Source of the DNA: Filosporella fistucella | Taxonomy: Eukaryota > Ascomycota > Leotiomycetes > Helotiales | Length of the DNA stretch: 64,000 bases | Direction of reading: 5' to 3' | NCBI GenBank assembly: GCA_030077755.1 | Contig: JAQJZZ010000005.1 | Span: forward strand, 1,984,001 to 2,048,000 | Shown here: in pieces, positions 34,594 to 46,192 of the stretch | Layout of the letters: each line of letters begins with the position of its first letter | Position numbering within the stretch: position 1 is the first letter of the stretch | Notes under the pieces: generated by a model | Databases searched by the model: none | The model's input: only the letters and a program-made list of their open reading frames with translations | Told to the model about the DNA's origin: nothing | Program-made: the position numbers and the translations under genes

Positions 34594-35623
34594 GTTGATC
34601 TATGGAAGTGTCTTGCACCGAAAGTAAAAAATCGAGATTGAGCAGAGGCACCGCAGGAAATGATGAACCACCCTCTAAATATAAAGAGCGGACTTTGGAG
34701 TAACTTATGTAGACCCCTTCAAGTCCACCATTTCACGAATAGATTTTAGTAAGTTTCGCCTTGTTTTGAAGTTTTAAAACCTGCGTATAAATCGTACGAT
34801 ATATGCGATATAGGAGTCTATTTCGATGACTGAAATCTATCTCAAGGTGCCTATAGTGCTTCGATTTTGCAATCCAGCCATTGGCCATCTTACGAGGGCC
34901 TTGCCTAAAATTTTCTTTCATCCTGCGACTGAACGTGTCGGCAAACCAAATGGCGGTCGAAAATTGTTTCAGTCTGCAATTTGAAAACCCTATAGTATAG
35001 CTCGTGCTAAGCCTTAGATTACTTTTTCCGAAACTTGCATATATATAGCAGGATACGTAGCTCTTTTTCTAAGACTTGCATATTAAATCACAAAATACGT
35101 TTTCGTATAATCCGATAATCGGAGCAATCAACTAATATCAGAGCTATTCCTTAAGTAAGTGAATTTACTACTCATAGGGTTCGGGGTTATAAGTCAGTGT
35201 GTGGGCTATGTGGGTGGTACCATTGCGGCCACCATCACATAGTCATCTGTTCCTAATCGAAATTCTTGCTAAAATCCGTAGGGCAAAGTCAAGAAAGGAA
35301 TGTGAAGCTCCTATAATTCCAGAGATCAAGACTGTCTTTGTTTTGAGGCGGGGTGAAAATGGAGGGCTTGCGGCGTACTTGAAGGGTTTCTATTTGTTCT
35401 TTGGGGAGGTTAACTCAGCTTTAATATCATGGAGTTGTAGATAGAAGGGCGCAGGAAAGGGAAATTCTTTTAGTGCATCACATGAGAGAATAAATTTCAT
35501 TCAAGGAAGTGAAGTATTCTCGTCCCATTTGCTTTCAAAGTCTTCAACTTTTGGACACCAGTTCACTGTTGTCCCCGCCTTTCTCTGCAAAACTTTTCAT
35601 CTTAGCCCTCATCCCATTGCTGT
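34594..35623. other. Intergenic region
   Basis: About 1 kb. AT-rich stretch at 34980-35160. A plus frame at 35199-35444 has no domain. Upstream region of the DUF1254 gene and 3' flank of the alcohol dehydrogenase gene. Confidence 0.45.
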
Positions 35624-36702
35624 TTAAGCCTCCCCTGCCGCGAATAACACTCCACGATATCTGGTTCTCCCGGTTCTAAGCTTCTCCAAGCTCTGCGTGA
35701 TTCCCTCAACAGTTAATTCGTCACGCTCAACAACAGGAGCAATGCCATGAAGAGCGGCAAAATCCAGCATTTCGTTGTATTGAACCTTTCGGGGCGCTGA
35801 AAAAATAATATCAATACCCTTTTGTAGCAAAGGCATGTATGGGAGATCAAGCTTGGTGTCCATTCCTACCACTGTCATAGGGTACACCTTGGATTCCGGT
35901 TTCATAATGGGGATGAATAGGCTCCAGTCTGGACTATGGGATGCAGTGACCAACAAACGATCGATCTTTGATGCCACCTTCAGCTTCGTTTTGCCCGCTA
36001 TTGAAACAAACTCGGTGGCACCTAGCTTCATCGCCTCATCCTTCTTCGAGTCGGTTGTGCTAAAGACGACAACATTGTGCCCCATTGCCTTGGCAAATTG
36101 AATTGCGAGATGACCTAAACCTCCGATTCCAACAACACCAATAGTTTCCGCAACATTGACGCTACCCTCATTCAGACCAGCCCAAACGGTAATGCCACCG
36201 CACATCAAAGGAGCAGCGTGTTCAGAAGCAAGGGCGTCTGGGATACGGTAGAGGAATGGCTCTTGGCGAATAGCGTGGGTGGCAAAGCTTCCAGAGTCAA
36301 AACAGCCCTCGCCATAGCGAAAACCTTCGAGTGACTCGCATCGGATCTCGAAACCCTTTAAACAGGCTGAGCATTGCAGACAAGCTCCATTTGAGTAGCC
36401 CCACCCAACTCTGTCGCCACTTATGAAGAGGTCAGCCTGCCAGTCACTGGCAATCCGTGGCCTATAGATATCACTTACACCTTAAGCGACTTTATTGCAG
36501 GACCCAACTCTTCAACAACTCCAACGCCCTCATGACCTAGGGCAATTCCATACGGAACCATATGTTCGTCGGTACCGCAGACTCCTGAGTGTGTGATTGA
36601 GAGTAGGACCTGGTCAACTTCAAGAGCAGGCTTTTCGGTGAGGGTCTCGATGATCTGGCCATCTTTGGTTCCCCTGAAGACCTTGAATTGATAGGTGGCC
36701 AT
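35624..36702 (-). CDS. Zinc-dependent alcohol dehydrogenase (cinnamyl-alcohol dehydrogenase type)
   Basis: Two exons on the minus strand, 36702..36479 and 36419..35624, 339 residues, start MATYQFKVFRGTKDGQ. Medium-chain dehydrogenase/reductase fold: catalytic zinc ligands in GVCGTDEH and GHEGVGVVEE, a structural-zinc cluster CLQCSACLKGFEIRC with four cysteines, and the active-site region AAPLMCGGITVW. The cofactor-binding motif IGVVGIGGLGHLAIQFAKA follows; the residue after the second strand is in VVVFSTTDSKK, fitting NADP(H). Members reduce aldehydes or oxidise alcohols; the substrate here is unknown. Length is normal and all key residues are present, so it should be active. A degraded copy of the C-terminal half lies about 0.6 kb upstream in opposite orientation. 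Confidence 0.9.
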
Positions 36703-37289
36703 TGAGAGAAAATTTCCGAGGAAATAATTTTTAGGTGCTTTTAGGTAAGAAAATTGGCTGTTCTGGCTAGAAAGACTATTCAAGCTTATCGAGACGTGAA
36801 TTATTGATATTTTAACATGCGTAGATTAAAAACGACGAGCAAAAAAGTGACTTGAAAATGTCTATGGGTATATAATATTATGACTTAGAGTTGGCCTCGA
36901 GCAATGGAGAAGCATTTCCAGGATAAGAGGTGATTGCAAAGCAGGAAGTGACCCCATGAAAAACTATAAAATAAACGGACTTAACTTACCGGATTTAGGA
37001 GTTTATCATTTTTGCGCTTATTAAATGGCACGGTTATCTTATCCCTTGCTTAAATTAGAGTTTCTGCTTTGGATTAGTGATATAGTAAAAGCTATATAAA
37101 TGATATCATATCCGATTATTTTGCATTATTGTGGAACCAAGCCGAGAAAATTTGACCGGCCAAGTTTATTCTATGAATATATATGAGGGGAGGACCTTTT
37201 TAAAGTCCGAGAAGCTTCCTATATTAAGGCTCTGTGCTATCCTTGCATTAAAAAGCTTGCTAGCTATAGAGAAACATTAATAATAGAAT
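36703..37289. other. Intergenic region between ADH gene and ADH relic
   Basis: About 0.59 kb, increasingly AT-rich to the right. No coding signal found. Confidence 0.45.
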
Positions 37290-37840
37290 TTGATTAGGGC
37301 AGCTCCTTTGATATGCAGGGCATTACCGAATGGCTGCCCTGACACTTGGCGGATTAAGGCCTTCTAATGTGATCGGGGTGATTGCTATTGGCGGTTAGAA
37401 CATCTTGCCGTTCAGCTTGCAAATGCGCTAGGTATCAGGTGGTGGTCCTCAGTTCTAAAGATACTAAGGAGGAGGAGGGGACGAAATTAGGAGCCGCTGA
37501 TTTTGTGTCCGCCAAGGACACGAATTCGTGATCCGTTCCGTTCAAGTGACTCACCTGTTGGTCACATCCTCTCACTTGCTGAATTGGGAGCCTTTTTTCC
37601 CATTCTAGCCAATGGGGCCATTATTTACCCTATCACAGTGACAGATCCACAAGCAACACTGGAAATGCCGCACATATAGTTCTTAACTAATGAGTTGTGT
37701 GCTGTTATCTATGGTGTATACCCAAGAAGAAATCTTAAGTGGATATGCTTGATTTTATAGCTCGTAACGGAAATGAACCAATAATTGATCGGGGTGAGAT
37801 GGCGACGGAAGGTATCGCAAAGAGCATAGAAAAGGACATT
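37290..37840 (+). pseudogene. Decayed alcohol dehydrogenase fragment (C-terminal half)
   Basis: Reading across frames recovers, in order: AAPLIC (37300 area), GVIAIGG, EHLAVQLANALG, YQVVVLSSKDTKEEEG, TKLGAADFVSAKDTN, LLVTSSHLLNWEPFFPILA, GAIIYPITVTDPQATLEMP. Each matches the corresponding part of the intact enzyme on the minus strand at 35624-36702 (AAPLMC, GVVGIGG, GHLAIQFAKAMG, VVVFSTTDSKKDEA, LGATEFVS, LLVTASHSPDWSLFIPIM, KVYPMTVV). Several stops and frame changes interrupt it, so it is dead. The N-terminal zinc-binding half is missing. Amino-acid differences are too many for a recent duplicate, so it derives from an older paralogue. It sits at the edge of the AT-rich transposon island. 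Confidence 0.72.
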
Positions 37841-38264
37841 ATCATAGCTCAGATAGCAATTCATAATTGTTAGTGATAGAAAATCTTCTTAAATAAGACG
37901 AGACTAGCAACATCTTTTACAAGGCATTATTCTCAAAGTCTAAATACTTAAAGCTTTCTCATTTTACCATCCTCGGTAATCTTTTAAATAGGCTTGAAAT
38001 TCTATGCCTAAACCTGGTCTTATAAGCTTCCCTTTCCTTTAATAATCCCTTTCTTATCTTCTTTTAATTAATCTTTTATAGTCTTAATTCTGCATAGGGA
38101 TATATTATTTAAGAACTTATAATCTCTCTTAATAATATCCTTATTTTACCCTAAATCCTTTTATATATTTTAAAATCTATAAAATTTTATTAAATTATTA
38201 CTTTTCCTTAATTATTATAATTAGCCTAAGCGTAACCTATATGACTAGGCGCTCCTTATAATTA
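37841..38264. other. AT-rich flank of the retroelement
   Basis: Very AT-rich, stops in all frames. It may belong to another decayed repeat into which the Gypsy element inserted; I could not identify it. Confidence 0.4.
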
Positions 38265-38269
38265 ATAAT

Positions 38270-38460
38270 TGTGAGACGTATAAATGAGAGGCAATTCAAC
38301 GAGTAAAATAAGTTATATTCCAATATAAGATTAAACTCTGGCCTTTTGGAATGCCAGAGTTAGACTATTTAAGGGGTGCCTAAGGGGTTCCTATAAATTG
38401 CCGAACATAACCGAATAATCGAGGTCATATGAAATTATAATTCCAATTATACACCTAATA
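38270..38460 (-). repeat. Left LTR (3' LTR of the element)
   Basis: 191 bp starting TGTGAGACGTATAAATG and ending CCTAATA. It aligns without gaps to the right LTR, with about 18 differences, all of them transitions. Confidence 0.9.
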
Positions 38461-38462
38461 AG

Positions 38463-38476
38463 ATTCCCCCCTTTTA
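38463..38476 (-). other. Polypurine tract
   Basis: On the minus strand AAAAGGGGGGAAT lies directly inside the left LTR. This is the plus-strand primer site of LTR retroelements and fixes the element's orientation. Confidence 0.75.
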
Positions 38477-40389
38477 ATAATGCTATCCTAGCATTAGTTC
38501 CCAGGCCTTATTAATTCCCGTAATGGTGACTAAAAGCCACCGCATTACCTACGTCTCCCTATAGGAGTTCGGTCTAATTAAATACGGTATAAGAGTGCCA
38601 TTATAAAATCATATTTTAGCCTATTAAGGTATAACTAATTTTATAAATTATGACTCCTATATAGGGAGGTAGCCCTAATAGGGCCCTAATTGGCTCCTAC
38701 GCTCCCCGGGTGTCGTGCCATTCCGCAACTTTTATTTGCTTTAGCCGCATGGCTTAGCACATGGGAATAGCTTTATATTTGGTCCGAGTTTATATTAAAG
38801 AGTAAATAAACTCGCCTGGTTCCTATAATCTTGCTTTCCCACACCTATAAACCTAAGGTTTTAATTAGCTAAAGGGCCCGAATTTGCGCGTAAGGCTAAG
38901 TAATTTAAAAAACTAAATCACTATATAACGGCAAACGCGTTTAATTAATTATATAAAACTTCGGAATAATTAAAGCTATTTATTACCCTAAAATAGCTTA
39001 AGGCAAGAACCATTTAGGTGGTGATCCAGAAGTTGGGATTAGGCTAAGCTTATTTATATAAATAATGGCTCCCTTCCAACTTTTAACTTCTTTTCTTTAA
39101 GCTCATAATAACCTTTGCATAATAGCGTGTGCTTCTTCCTTCTTTTGCTCCTTAATCCTTAATCTTCTTTAGCTTCTTAATCTTTATTCTTCTTTAGCTT
39201 TATTATGGGTCCTCTTATACCAGGTTATAGCGGCTATAACGTTACTATTAGCAGGCCTTATAAGCGCAAGCGCGGTAATAAGGTTAATACTTGGCCCATT
39301 ATCTTTTATTATTAAAGGTGCTTAAAGCATACTTTAATCGATCCTTTTTATACTTATATTACTTAAGTGGGAAAGTCTACGTGCACTCGTTACACTAAAA
39401 TAAGCAATATTTACGAGAAGGTGAGTCTCCTTTTAGGCTATTATAATAATATTAATAGGTTTAAATTCCTATTAATCTATACCAAATCTATCGCGAAATT
39501 AAGGATTATACTAAAGAATTTAACGAGTTCATAGCTTTAAATAAGGGCAAGGAGCTCATTAATACCAATAAAGGTTCTCTTATAATCTAATTGGCTAGCT
39601 AAGGAATAAAGGATAGCTCTAATATTTTAAAAAAGGGTAATATAAATGCTAAGGACATTCTCACTTTTAAAGGATTTCCCGTTATAAGTTTTCCTCCCCC
39701 TACTTATTAGTGCTTACTAATATCTTATAATCGTATTTGCGTTTATATTAAAAGCATATGGAATTTCATATTAAGCTTTAATAATTAACCTCTGCTCGTG
39801 AGGTTCCTAATGCTAATAATCCTAACGCTAAAAAGATCGCTATTCTTTAAGAATTGGTCTAAGAGGTTAAGCGCTTCCATTTGACTTATAAATATTAGAT
39901 ATAACCCTTCCCTTAGCCTAAGATGCTCTTATTAATTGCCTTATAGCATAATATTCGCAATAAGCTTTCCCCTCCTAATATTAATAAAGATATCCCTAAA
40001 GGTATCCTCATAATATTTTCTTAGATTTAAGTGGTTTTTAGGTAGCATTTAGGTGGCTTTATCTTTGCTTTAAGATACCTTAGGCTATTCTTATTTTTGC
40101 CCTTAATAAAATGAAATGCTTTTTTACCTAAGTGCCAAATGTGTCTATAATATTCCTAAAATGTGCCTTTATTCCTACTTCATTTTACCTATATTAGCCA
40201 TTATTCCTAATTTATTTCCCGCTTTTTCGGGGTCTTCCCTTCCTCCTCTTTTTCTTTTTACCTGGTGGCTAGGAGGTTCCTTCCTAATTTGCTTTAGGTG
40301 GCTCAACTTTATTATTCTATTCTTTTATAAGTAGCCTATGGTTTTTAAGGTACGCATTTAACATTTCTTTTATATTCCTCAAATTTGGA

Positions 40390-40530
40390 TATGCTAGGAG
40401 CCAGGTATTATAATCCTCTAGCTATCCCTTCCATTTTATAAGATATCTTATATTTTTTATTCTATTATCTTATATATGGTTTAAAATGGATTTTACTTCC
40501 CATTCCTGCTCATTTTCTTCGTCTTTAAGC
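40390..40530 (-). pseudogene. Chromodomain remnant at the end of pol
   Basis: Minus-strand translation reads QEWEVKSILNHI, then IRYLIKWKG, then LEDYNTWLLAYPNL, with stops between. It matches the chromodomain pattern E-W-E-V-x-x-I-L ... Y-L-V-K-W-K-G ... N-T-W-E. Chromodomains steer such elements into heterochromatin. Confidence 0.8.
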
Positions 40531-40829
40531 TCTAGTAGCTTACCCTCTTAATACCGCTTAGGCTCCTCTCCTTTCCTTTCATAATACGGCTCTAAAAGCA
40601 ATACGTGGAATATATTATATAATTTAGCATAAATGCTAGGAAGCTTTAAATAATATGCAAATTCTCCTATTAATTTAATCACCTAAAAAGGACCTATATA
40701 CTTAGGCTAAAGTTTATTATACTTTATTCTCAGATTCTTAATAGAGAGCATTACCCACTAATAGAAGGAATAGTATTTATCTAGCCGTGATTTATTAAAA
40801 TACTTTTTACGGCTTTCCTAAGCATGCTT

Positions 40830-41650
40830 TTAAAGACCTTCTAAGGCCTCTCGCTCTTTCTTTATCAAATTTGCTCTTTCTCGCGTAGCTGGTACCTCCC
40901 CCTTAATACCCCTAACCTTAGGGTTCCATAGCAGCTTAGGATTATATCCATAATATACCCTAAAAGGAATGGAACTAAGAACCGAGTAAATAGAGTTATT
41001 ATAGGTGAATTCGGCAAAGCTAAATCGGTATACCCAATTTAATTTTCTCATATTATAATAATATCTTAGGTAATATTTAAGCACCTGGTTTTATCTTTTT
41101 ATTTGCCCATTTATTTATAGATAAAATGTAATAAATAGCTTTTACTTATAATATAAATAAAAGTATAATGCAAACCAAAAATTTAAAGTAAATACGCTAT
41201 TACGGTCTAAAATAATGCCTTTAAGGCACCTAAAAACCGAGAATACTCTTTCTTAAAGAAGTTTTGCTATTTCGGGAGCTATAATCTCCTTATTACATAG
41301 GATATATTTTATTATCTTATAATATTTATAGACTATTATAAGGATGCTATTAAGGATCTTTCCATCTAGGCCTTTCACAGGCAAAAGTCCTATAATAAAG
41401 TCCATAATAATTTCTTGCCATAGTTATATTAATTATAAGGGTATTTAGAGTAACCCATAAGGAGCATGTCTCTTTGCTTTATTCCTCTGGCACATAATAT
41501 ACTCTCTAATATATTTTCTCATATTAGATTCCATTTATTCCTAGTAATAATATCTATGGAATAGCTTTAGAGTCTTCTTTATATTATAATGCCCTACCAA
41601 AGGGTTATTATAATAAAGTTTCATAACTTCTTGCCTTAACGCTTAATCGT
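40830..41650 (-). pseudogene. Integrase remnant
   Basis: The longest open piece (40830-41084) contains FAEFTYNNSIYSVLSSIPF and YYGYNPKLLW, typical of the Gypsy integrase core end. Upstream on the same strand (about 41455-41640) LVGHYNIKKTLKLFHRYYY and REYIMCQRNKAKRHAPYG represent the HHCC zinc-binding part, with the second Cys mutated. Confidence 0.82.
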
Positions 41651-42399
41651 TTAATATATAAATTCTATTTTTCTACTTAATAACACCCTAATCGTCAATT
41701 ATCTAGGTCTTAAAATCTTAAGGCGGGTTCTTATATTCTCTCCTAGATTTATATATAATGCATTTCTTATCATTGATTTAAGCCATTTTAATAAGCACCC
41801 TAAGAGGTATTTAGAGAGGTGCTAATATAGTAGCTAAGTGAGTTATTACATTTATTCATAAATATAAGAAAAGCAATTTATAACCTACTATTCCCTAGCG
41901 TAGTATATTAAGGTATATATGACTGCCTTTACTAATAGGCTCAAATAAATCCATAAATAGATTCTCTAAGGGGCCTATTATAGCCATTCCTAAGGACGCC
42001 TCACTATCCTCCCCCTAGGGTTTCCAGGTGCCTTTACTCTACTCTATTTATATAAAATATAGCTTATTTTCTTTAATTATTTTAATAGTTTTATTCTCTA
42101 GCTATATTAGTCTCATAAACCTAATTATTGCCGCGAAGCCGCTAGCCAACTTATTTTAAAAAGTAGGCAACCATAATTATGGATTTAAGAAGGTCTTATT
42201 TGCATTAGCCTCCTTCTTATAATTAGGACGCTTATTAGGCGCGTCCGCCGGGTTTAAGGAACCTTTCCGGTATATAATCTTAAAATTATACGTAAATAGG
42301 TATATTGCCCATTTGGCTTATCTTCCTTCTAAGTACTTTACGTTTATTTAATACTTAAGGTTATAATAATCTATAATCACCTTAACCGTATAAATGATA

Positions 42400-43450
42400 C
42401 CTTTAAGGTAATATCGCTATTCCTTAAAGCTTTTAATAATAATTAGCATCTCTTTATTATATGTGGCGTAATTTAGCTTAGCTTAATTTAGTTTTCTTAA
42501 AAAGAACGCTACTAGTTTCTAATATTCCTTTATATTACCGTCCCTCACCTATTATAAGAGCGTGCCAGCTATAGCGAATCCGGAGGCATTTATCTCTAGT
42601 CTAATCCTCTTAGAGGAGTTAAAATAGAGCAGGAAAGGCGCCTTATAAAAGGCTTCTTTAAGCGCACCAAAGCTCGTAATAGCTTTAGGAATATAGATGA
42701 AAGGTTCTATTTTTATACCATTCTTTATTCCCTTTAAGGAATTGGTGAGGCCTATAGCCAGGTTAGAGTATCCACGAATAAACCTCCGATAAAAGTTATA
42801 AAATCCTAAAAAGATCTAGATCTCCTTATAAGATTCTGGCATAAGCTAGTCCGCTATGGTCCAAAGCCTTATAGGGTCTAGATAAACACCATTTACAGCT
42901 ATAATAAACCCTAAGAATTTAATAATCTTAACTCCAAATTTGCACTTACTAAGTTTTATAAATAAAGCATGCTTCCTAAGTCTCTAAAGAACCTTATGGA
43001 CGTGTTTAGGATATTATAAGGGATCCTTTAAGTAAATCAAAATATTATCCAAGTATATAATTATAAAATCATTTAGCATTCCTGATATAGCATTATTAAT
43101 ATAGGCCTGGAAAGTTGCTAGTGCATTCATTAGCTTAAAGGGCATTACCTAATACTTAAAGTGACTATAACGGGTCTTAAAAGTAGTCTTTTAAACGTCT
43201 TCCTCCTATATCTTTACTTAATAATACGCATCTTTAAGATCTAGTTTCATAAAAATCTTCGCACTAATTAAGCGATTAAGGGTTTTATCTATTAAGGGCA
43301 AAGGATGCCGGTTCTTAATAATAACCTTATTAAGACCTTAATAATTTATATACAATCTAATTCCCCTATTCTTCTTTAAAATAAATAGGATTAGGGCACT
43401 TGCGGGGCTTTTGGATGGCCTAATCCATCCTTTTTTTAATGCATCCTTAA
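42400..43450 (-). pseudogene. Reverse transcriptase / RNase H remnant
   Basis: The minus strand at 43044-43055 encodes YLDN within FIIIYLDNILIYLKDP, the catalytic YLDD motif with the last Asp changed to Asn (G to A). Surrounding frames are broken. Position between zinc knuckle and integrase fits Gypsy pol; the exact borders are estimates. Confidence 0.78.
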
Positions 43451-44389
43451 GGTATATTTTAAGGGCCGCAAGTTGAGGTTTAGAGAGGTTATATAAGGGC
43501 CTATAAGGGACCTGCCCGTTAGTTTTAATAGCATGTTTATAACCTCATTTAAATATAGTAGCGCTATTTAAGTCGAATACGTCTTTAAACTCGGCCAAGT
43601 ATTCTGGCAATTGGACTTCCTTCTTTTTACCAATAATATATATTCGGAGGGATATAAGTGCCATTTCAGTATTAACACTATACCTCTTAGGATAAGTGCA
43701 TTTCCCTTAATAATTTTAAAGATAATCGCATTTGTCTACCTTTATAATAAATAGAGCTTATGGCTCTAGGGTATTATTAATAGCTAAAATGGTATTAAAC
43801 TCCTTTATAAATAAAATTTCAATATTATTCTAGTCCTTAATATAGGCCTAGCGAGAGCTAGCCCAATTATATAACCCTATACCCTTTAGGCAAAACTAGT
43901 TATACCCTAGGATTAGCTTATATTTATTCTTTTTAAACCCGTAAAGCCTCATTTTAAACTCCTTAGTGGTTCCTTAGGAGTCCCTTGCCTTAATAATTAT
44001 ATTATAGGCTTTAATTACCCGAAAACTACCTTTACCCACTATGCTAAACTAAATATCATAATAGGCCAAAGGCACCATTCCTAACCTCTAGGCTTTATGG
44101 ATATTAATAAAGGAATTATCTACACCCGTATTAGCGAGTGCCTCCAAGGTACCTTTAGCCCCCGTTACGGTTTATAATAACTTAGTAACGACTATTAAAC
44201 GCCTATATAATTCGCTACTAGGCCCTTTAGCGCTTAAGACTTGGCAGGAGCTTTTCCCGAATTCCCTAAGGAATTTTCTCTTTTAATGGCAGCTAGCCTT
44301 TTAGCAGCTCGGAGGTTCCATTTAGCCTCTTATAATTTTGCTTTTTCTAGGTTAGCTTTTACCCATTTAACTCTATTTAGGCAAATAGG

Positions 44390-44440
44390 GCTACTCGCAA
44401 GGTGGCCCTTTTATTTACACGAATAGCAGGTTACCTTAAA
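44390..44440 (-). pseudogene. Gag zinc-knuckle remnant
   Basis: The minus strand reads VTCYSCK, stop, KGHLASSP. This is a decayed CCHC knuckle (C-x2-C-x4-H-x4-C) with the last Cys lost. Confidence 0.65.
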
Positions 44441-45996
44441 GAGAGGCTTCTAGTCGCTATAAGATATATTTATAGAATTACTTAATAGGGCGGAGGAAGT
44501 ATTCCTTTTCCAACGGTTATAATCTTGCTAGGGCCATTAAGAGGCTCCTAAAGAGTTCCTCTTAAGCTTCTTGCCCTTATAACCACATCTTCTTTCGGAC
44601 TTATTATTATTCTCCTACTTACGCTTATTTCGGCTTATAGCACTATTTATTCTTTTCACCAGGATCTTAGCCTTTTAAGCGGCCATCTGCTAGCTAAGGA
44701 CGGTATCCGGTATTATATTTATAATTACAATTTGCATTTTTTTAATTAATATCTCATTTATGAGGGCAAGCTCAAGGGTAGCTACTCTTTTAAACTCCTC
44801 TCGACTTCCGGAGAGGTTTTGCTCTAATAACTCTATCCTTTTAATCAATTGCACGATAGTCTTATTAAGCCTTTATTTTAGCCCTTATAATTTTCCATAG
44901 GCTTTAGCACTATGCTCTCCACTACTTTATATAATATCTAAACTCTAGCGTTTAAAGTCATCTTAGGCTATTAAAAGGCCCCGGCGATCTTAATATTTAT
45001 TACTAAAAATGGATTAGTGCTTTATAGGTGGGCAACCCATCTTAAACCTTTAAATTATAATATTTACACGTTCCTTATAAGAGTTATATAAACTCGGCTA
45101 GTTATTAAAGACTAGCTTAAAGGCATTAAAGAAGGCCCGGTATTCCTTAGGATTCTTGCCTTTATAGAAAGGTAAGAAGGTTGCCTTCTTTTTCATTTTA
45201 AAGGAGAGGTCTACTCCTCGCTCCTAATCCGTCTACGGCCATATGCGGTCACTTATAGGAGGCTTAAAGCCACTATTCTTAGCATATGGATCACGGATAT
45301 GCATAGGCAACTGCATTACAGGGCCATAATTGGCGCCCATTTTTATAATAGGATAGTGTGCATGAATAATAAACGAAGTGTTATTAGGGCCTACTCGACC
45401 ACCTATAAGGTTACCCTTAGGGTTTATAAACCTAATATATAACCGACCTCGAGGTATAAATCCTCTATTAAAGATAGCAGCTTTATATACTTGCCTATCA
45501 CGGTTAGCACTCTCTTTAAAGCGTCTAATAGCCTACTTTAATTTATTAATTATAATCTTCTAAGCATATAACGCGTTAAGTCGAGCTACGTCCCTCTCAC
45601 GATATTCTCGGAGAGTAGATATAGGAATAGGGGTAAGAATACGGGAAGGCTCCTAGGAAACCCTTAAAAGGGCACTAGTCATTTTCACGTCTTCCTGCTC
45701 TTGCTCGGGCTAATAGCCTTTATCCGCCACATTAGCAACCTAGGACTTAATCCTATTAATATATTCGCTAAGAGTTTTATCTTCCTTAGCAGCAGTCCTA
45801 AGGACCTCTATAATAACCGTCCTAGACGATTCGCTATTATAATTCCTAATAATCTAAAAAGAGGCTTATTGGCGAGTCGTAATATTAGTAGCACGCGCGG
45901 TAGCGCCGGTGGTAATAGGGTTATTAGCAAATATAATATTAGTGGTTAAAAGGTCGATAAATCATACTCCCGTCCTTAAAGGCAGAGAATTTAGAA

Positions 45997-46187
45997 TATG
46001 AGACATATAAATGGGAGGCAATTTAATAAGTAAAATAAGTTATATTCTAATATGAGACTAAACTCTGGCCTTTTAAAATGCTAGAGTTAGACTATTTAAG
46101 GGGTGCCTAAGGGGTTCCTATAAATTGCCAAATATAACCGAATAGTCGAGGTCATATAAAATTATAATTCCAATTATATACCTGATA
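45997..46187 (-). repeat. Right LTR (5' LTR of the element)
   Basis: 191 bp starting TATGAGACATATAAATG and ending CCTGATA; partner of the left LTR. The expected tRNA primer site just inside it is not recognisable, probably because of mutation. Confidence 0.9.
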
Positions 46188-46192
46188 ATAAT

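Larger units (their letters stand above)
38270..46187 (-). mobile_element. Dead Ty3/Gypsy LTR retrotransposon of the chromovirus type
   Basis: About 7.9 kb bounded by two 191-bp LTRs (38270-38460 and 45997-46187). The minus strand carries the remnants in the order zinc knuckle, reverse transcriptase, integrase, chromodomain, which identifies a Ty3/Gypsy chromovirus reading right to left. A polypurine tract abuts the left (3') LTR. ATAAT flanks both ends (38265-38269 and 46188-46192), compatible with a 5-bp target duplication, although the region is AT-rich and this may be chance. All long frames are broken by many stops, mainly TAA and TAG. The sequence is extremely rich in TA, as expected of RIP. 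No full-length product can be made. Confidence 0.9.

Noticed and set aside
40116..40334. 72-codon plus-strand hydrophobic frame
   Set aside because: Composition effect of T-rich decayed element sequence.
44241..45949. Plus-strand frames inside the retroelement (44241-44426, 45378-45563, 45701-45949)
   Set aside because: They are shadows of the minus-strand gag/pol remnants.
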